A DNA stretch of 64,000 nucleotides from the NCBI RefSeq assembly GCF_021233355.1, contig NZ_CP089507.1:1488001-1552000 (forward strand), in the 5' to 3' direction. The position numbers were made by a program, and so were the translations under genes. Source of the DNA: Luteimonas fraxinea. GTDB lineage: Bacteria > Pseudomonadota > Gammaproteobacteria > Xanthomonadales > Xanthomonadaceae. The notes below the pieces were generated by a model. It searched no databases. It was not told the origin of the DNA and saw nothing but the letters and a program-made list of their open reading frames with translations. Position 1 is the stretch's first letter, and every line of letters starts with the position of its first letter. Below, in pieces: positions 61,426 through 64,000 of the stretch.

Positions 61426-64000
<2,575 letters not shown>

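Overview
The window looks like the chromosome of a high-GC gammaproteobacterium of the family Xanthomonadaceae (Lysobacter, Luteimonas or Pseudoxanthomonas type). Reasons: about 68-70% GC in the core-like parts, a homodimeric-type pyruvate dehydrogenase E1 (aceE), an ISXo2/IS1595-like transposase remnant, and a xanthomonin-like lasso peptide cluster. This is inference from gene content; no rRNA or tRNA gene was seen.

Layout. 1-7.7 kb: a lower-GC accessory segment with cyclic-di-GMP genes (GAF-GGDEF cut by the left edge, EAL, OmpR-type regulator, membrane GGDEF), a DUF1275 membrane protein, a GAF protein and two related small ORFs. It ends abruptly inside the 3' end of a phospholipase-D-family gene. 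7.7-12.5 kb: PLD protein, SDR oxidoreductase and a frameshifted Na/Pi cotransporter. 12.5-30.9 kb: a long minus-strand, densely overlapping gene string: fabI, hlyD-type, rbbA-type and ABC-2 export genes, phasin, two P-type ATPases, universal stress protein, MaoC/phosphate acyltransferase, acetate kinase, a small membrane protein, LpxR-like protein, PRPP synthetase and decayed thymidine phosphorylase. An FNR/Anr-like box lies upstream, which suggests a low-oxygen or stress regulon. 31.3-35.5 kb: gltS, then a scrapyard of insertion remnants (integrase tail, IS1595, IS3) that broke maoC-, gpx- and fpr-like genes. 35.6-38.6 kb: MipA, a two-component system and a small coupled protein.

39.0-47.8 kb is a lasso peptide locus: GntR regulator, 46-residue precursor whose core GGVIATEGFGGLPMPGISED closely resembles xanthomonins (predicted Gly1-Glu7 ring), fused B protein, cyclase C, convergent isopeptidase and TonB-dependent receptor, and an XRE regulator. 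Two related palindromes sit between the receptor and the XRE gene. 47.9-61.3 kb is a defence island: a second XRE gene, an AIPR / PD-(D/E)XK / Z1 / MORC-like ATPase operon divergent from a cytosine methyltransferase with convergent vsr, and an AT-richer two-gene unit (DGQR-motif protein plus HEPN protein) that may be an undescribed toxin or defence pair. The window ends in aceE, cut at its 5' end by the right edge.

Several genes show single-base frameshifts, often at homopolymers. They may be real decay or consensus errors, and the affected entries say so.
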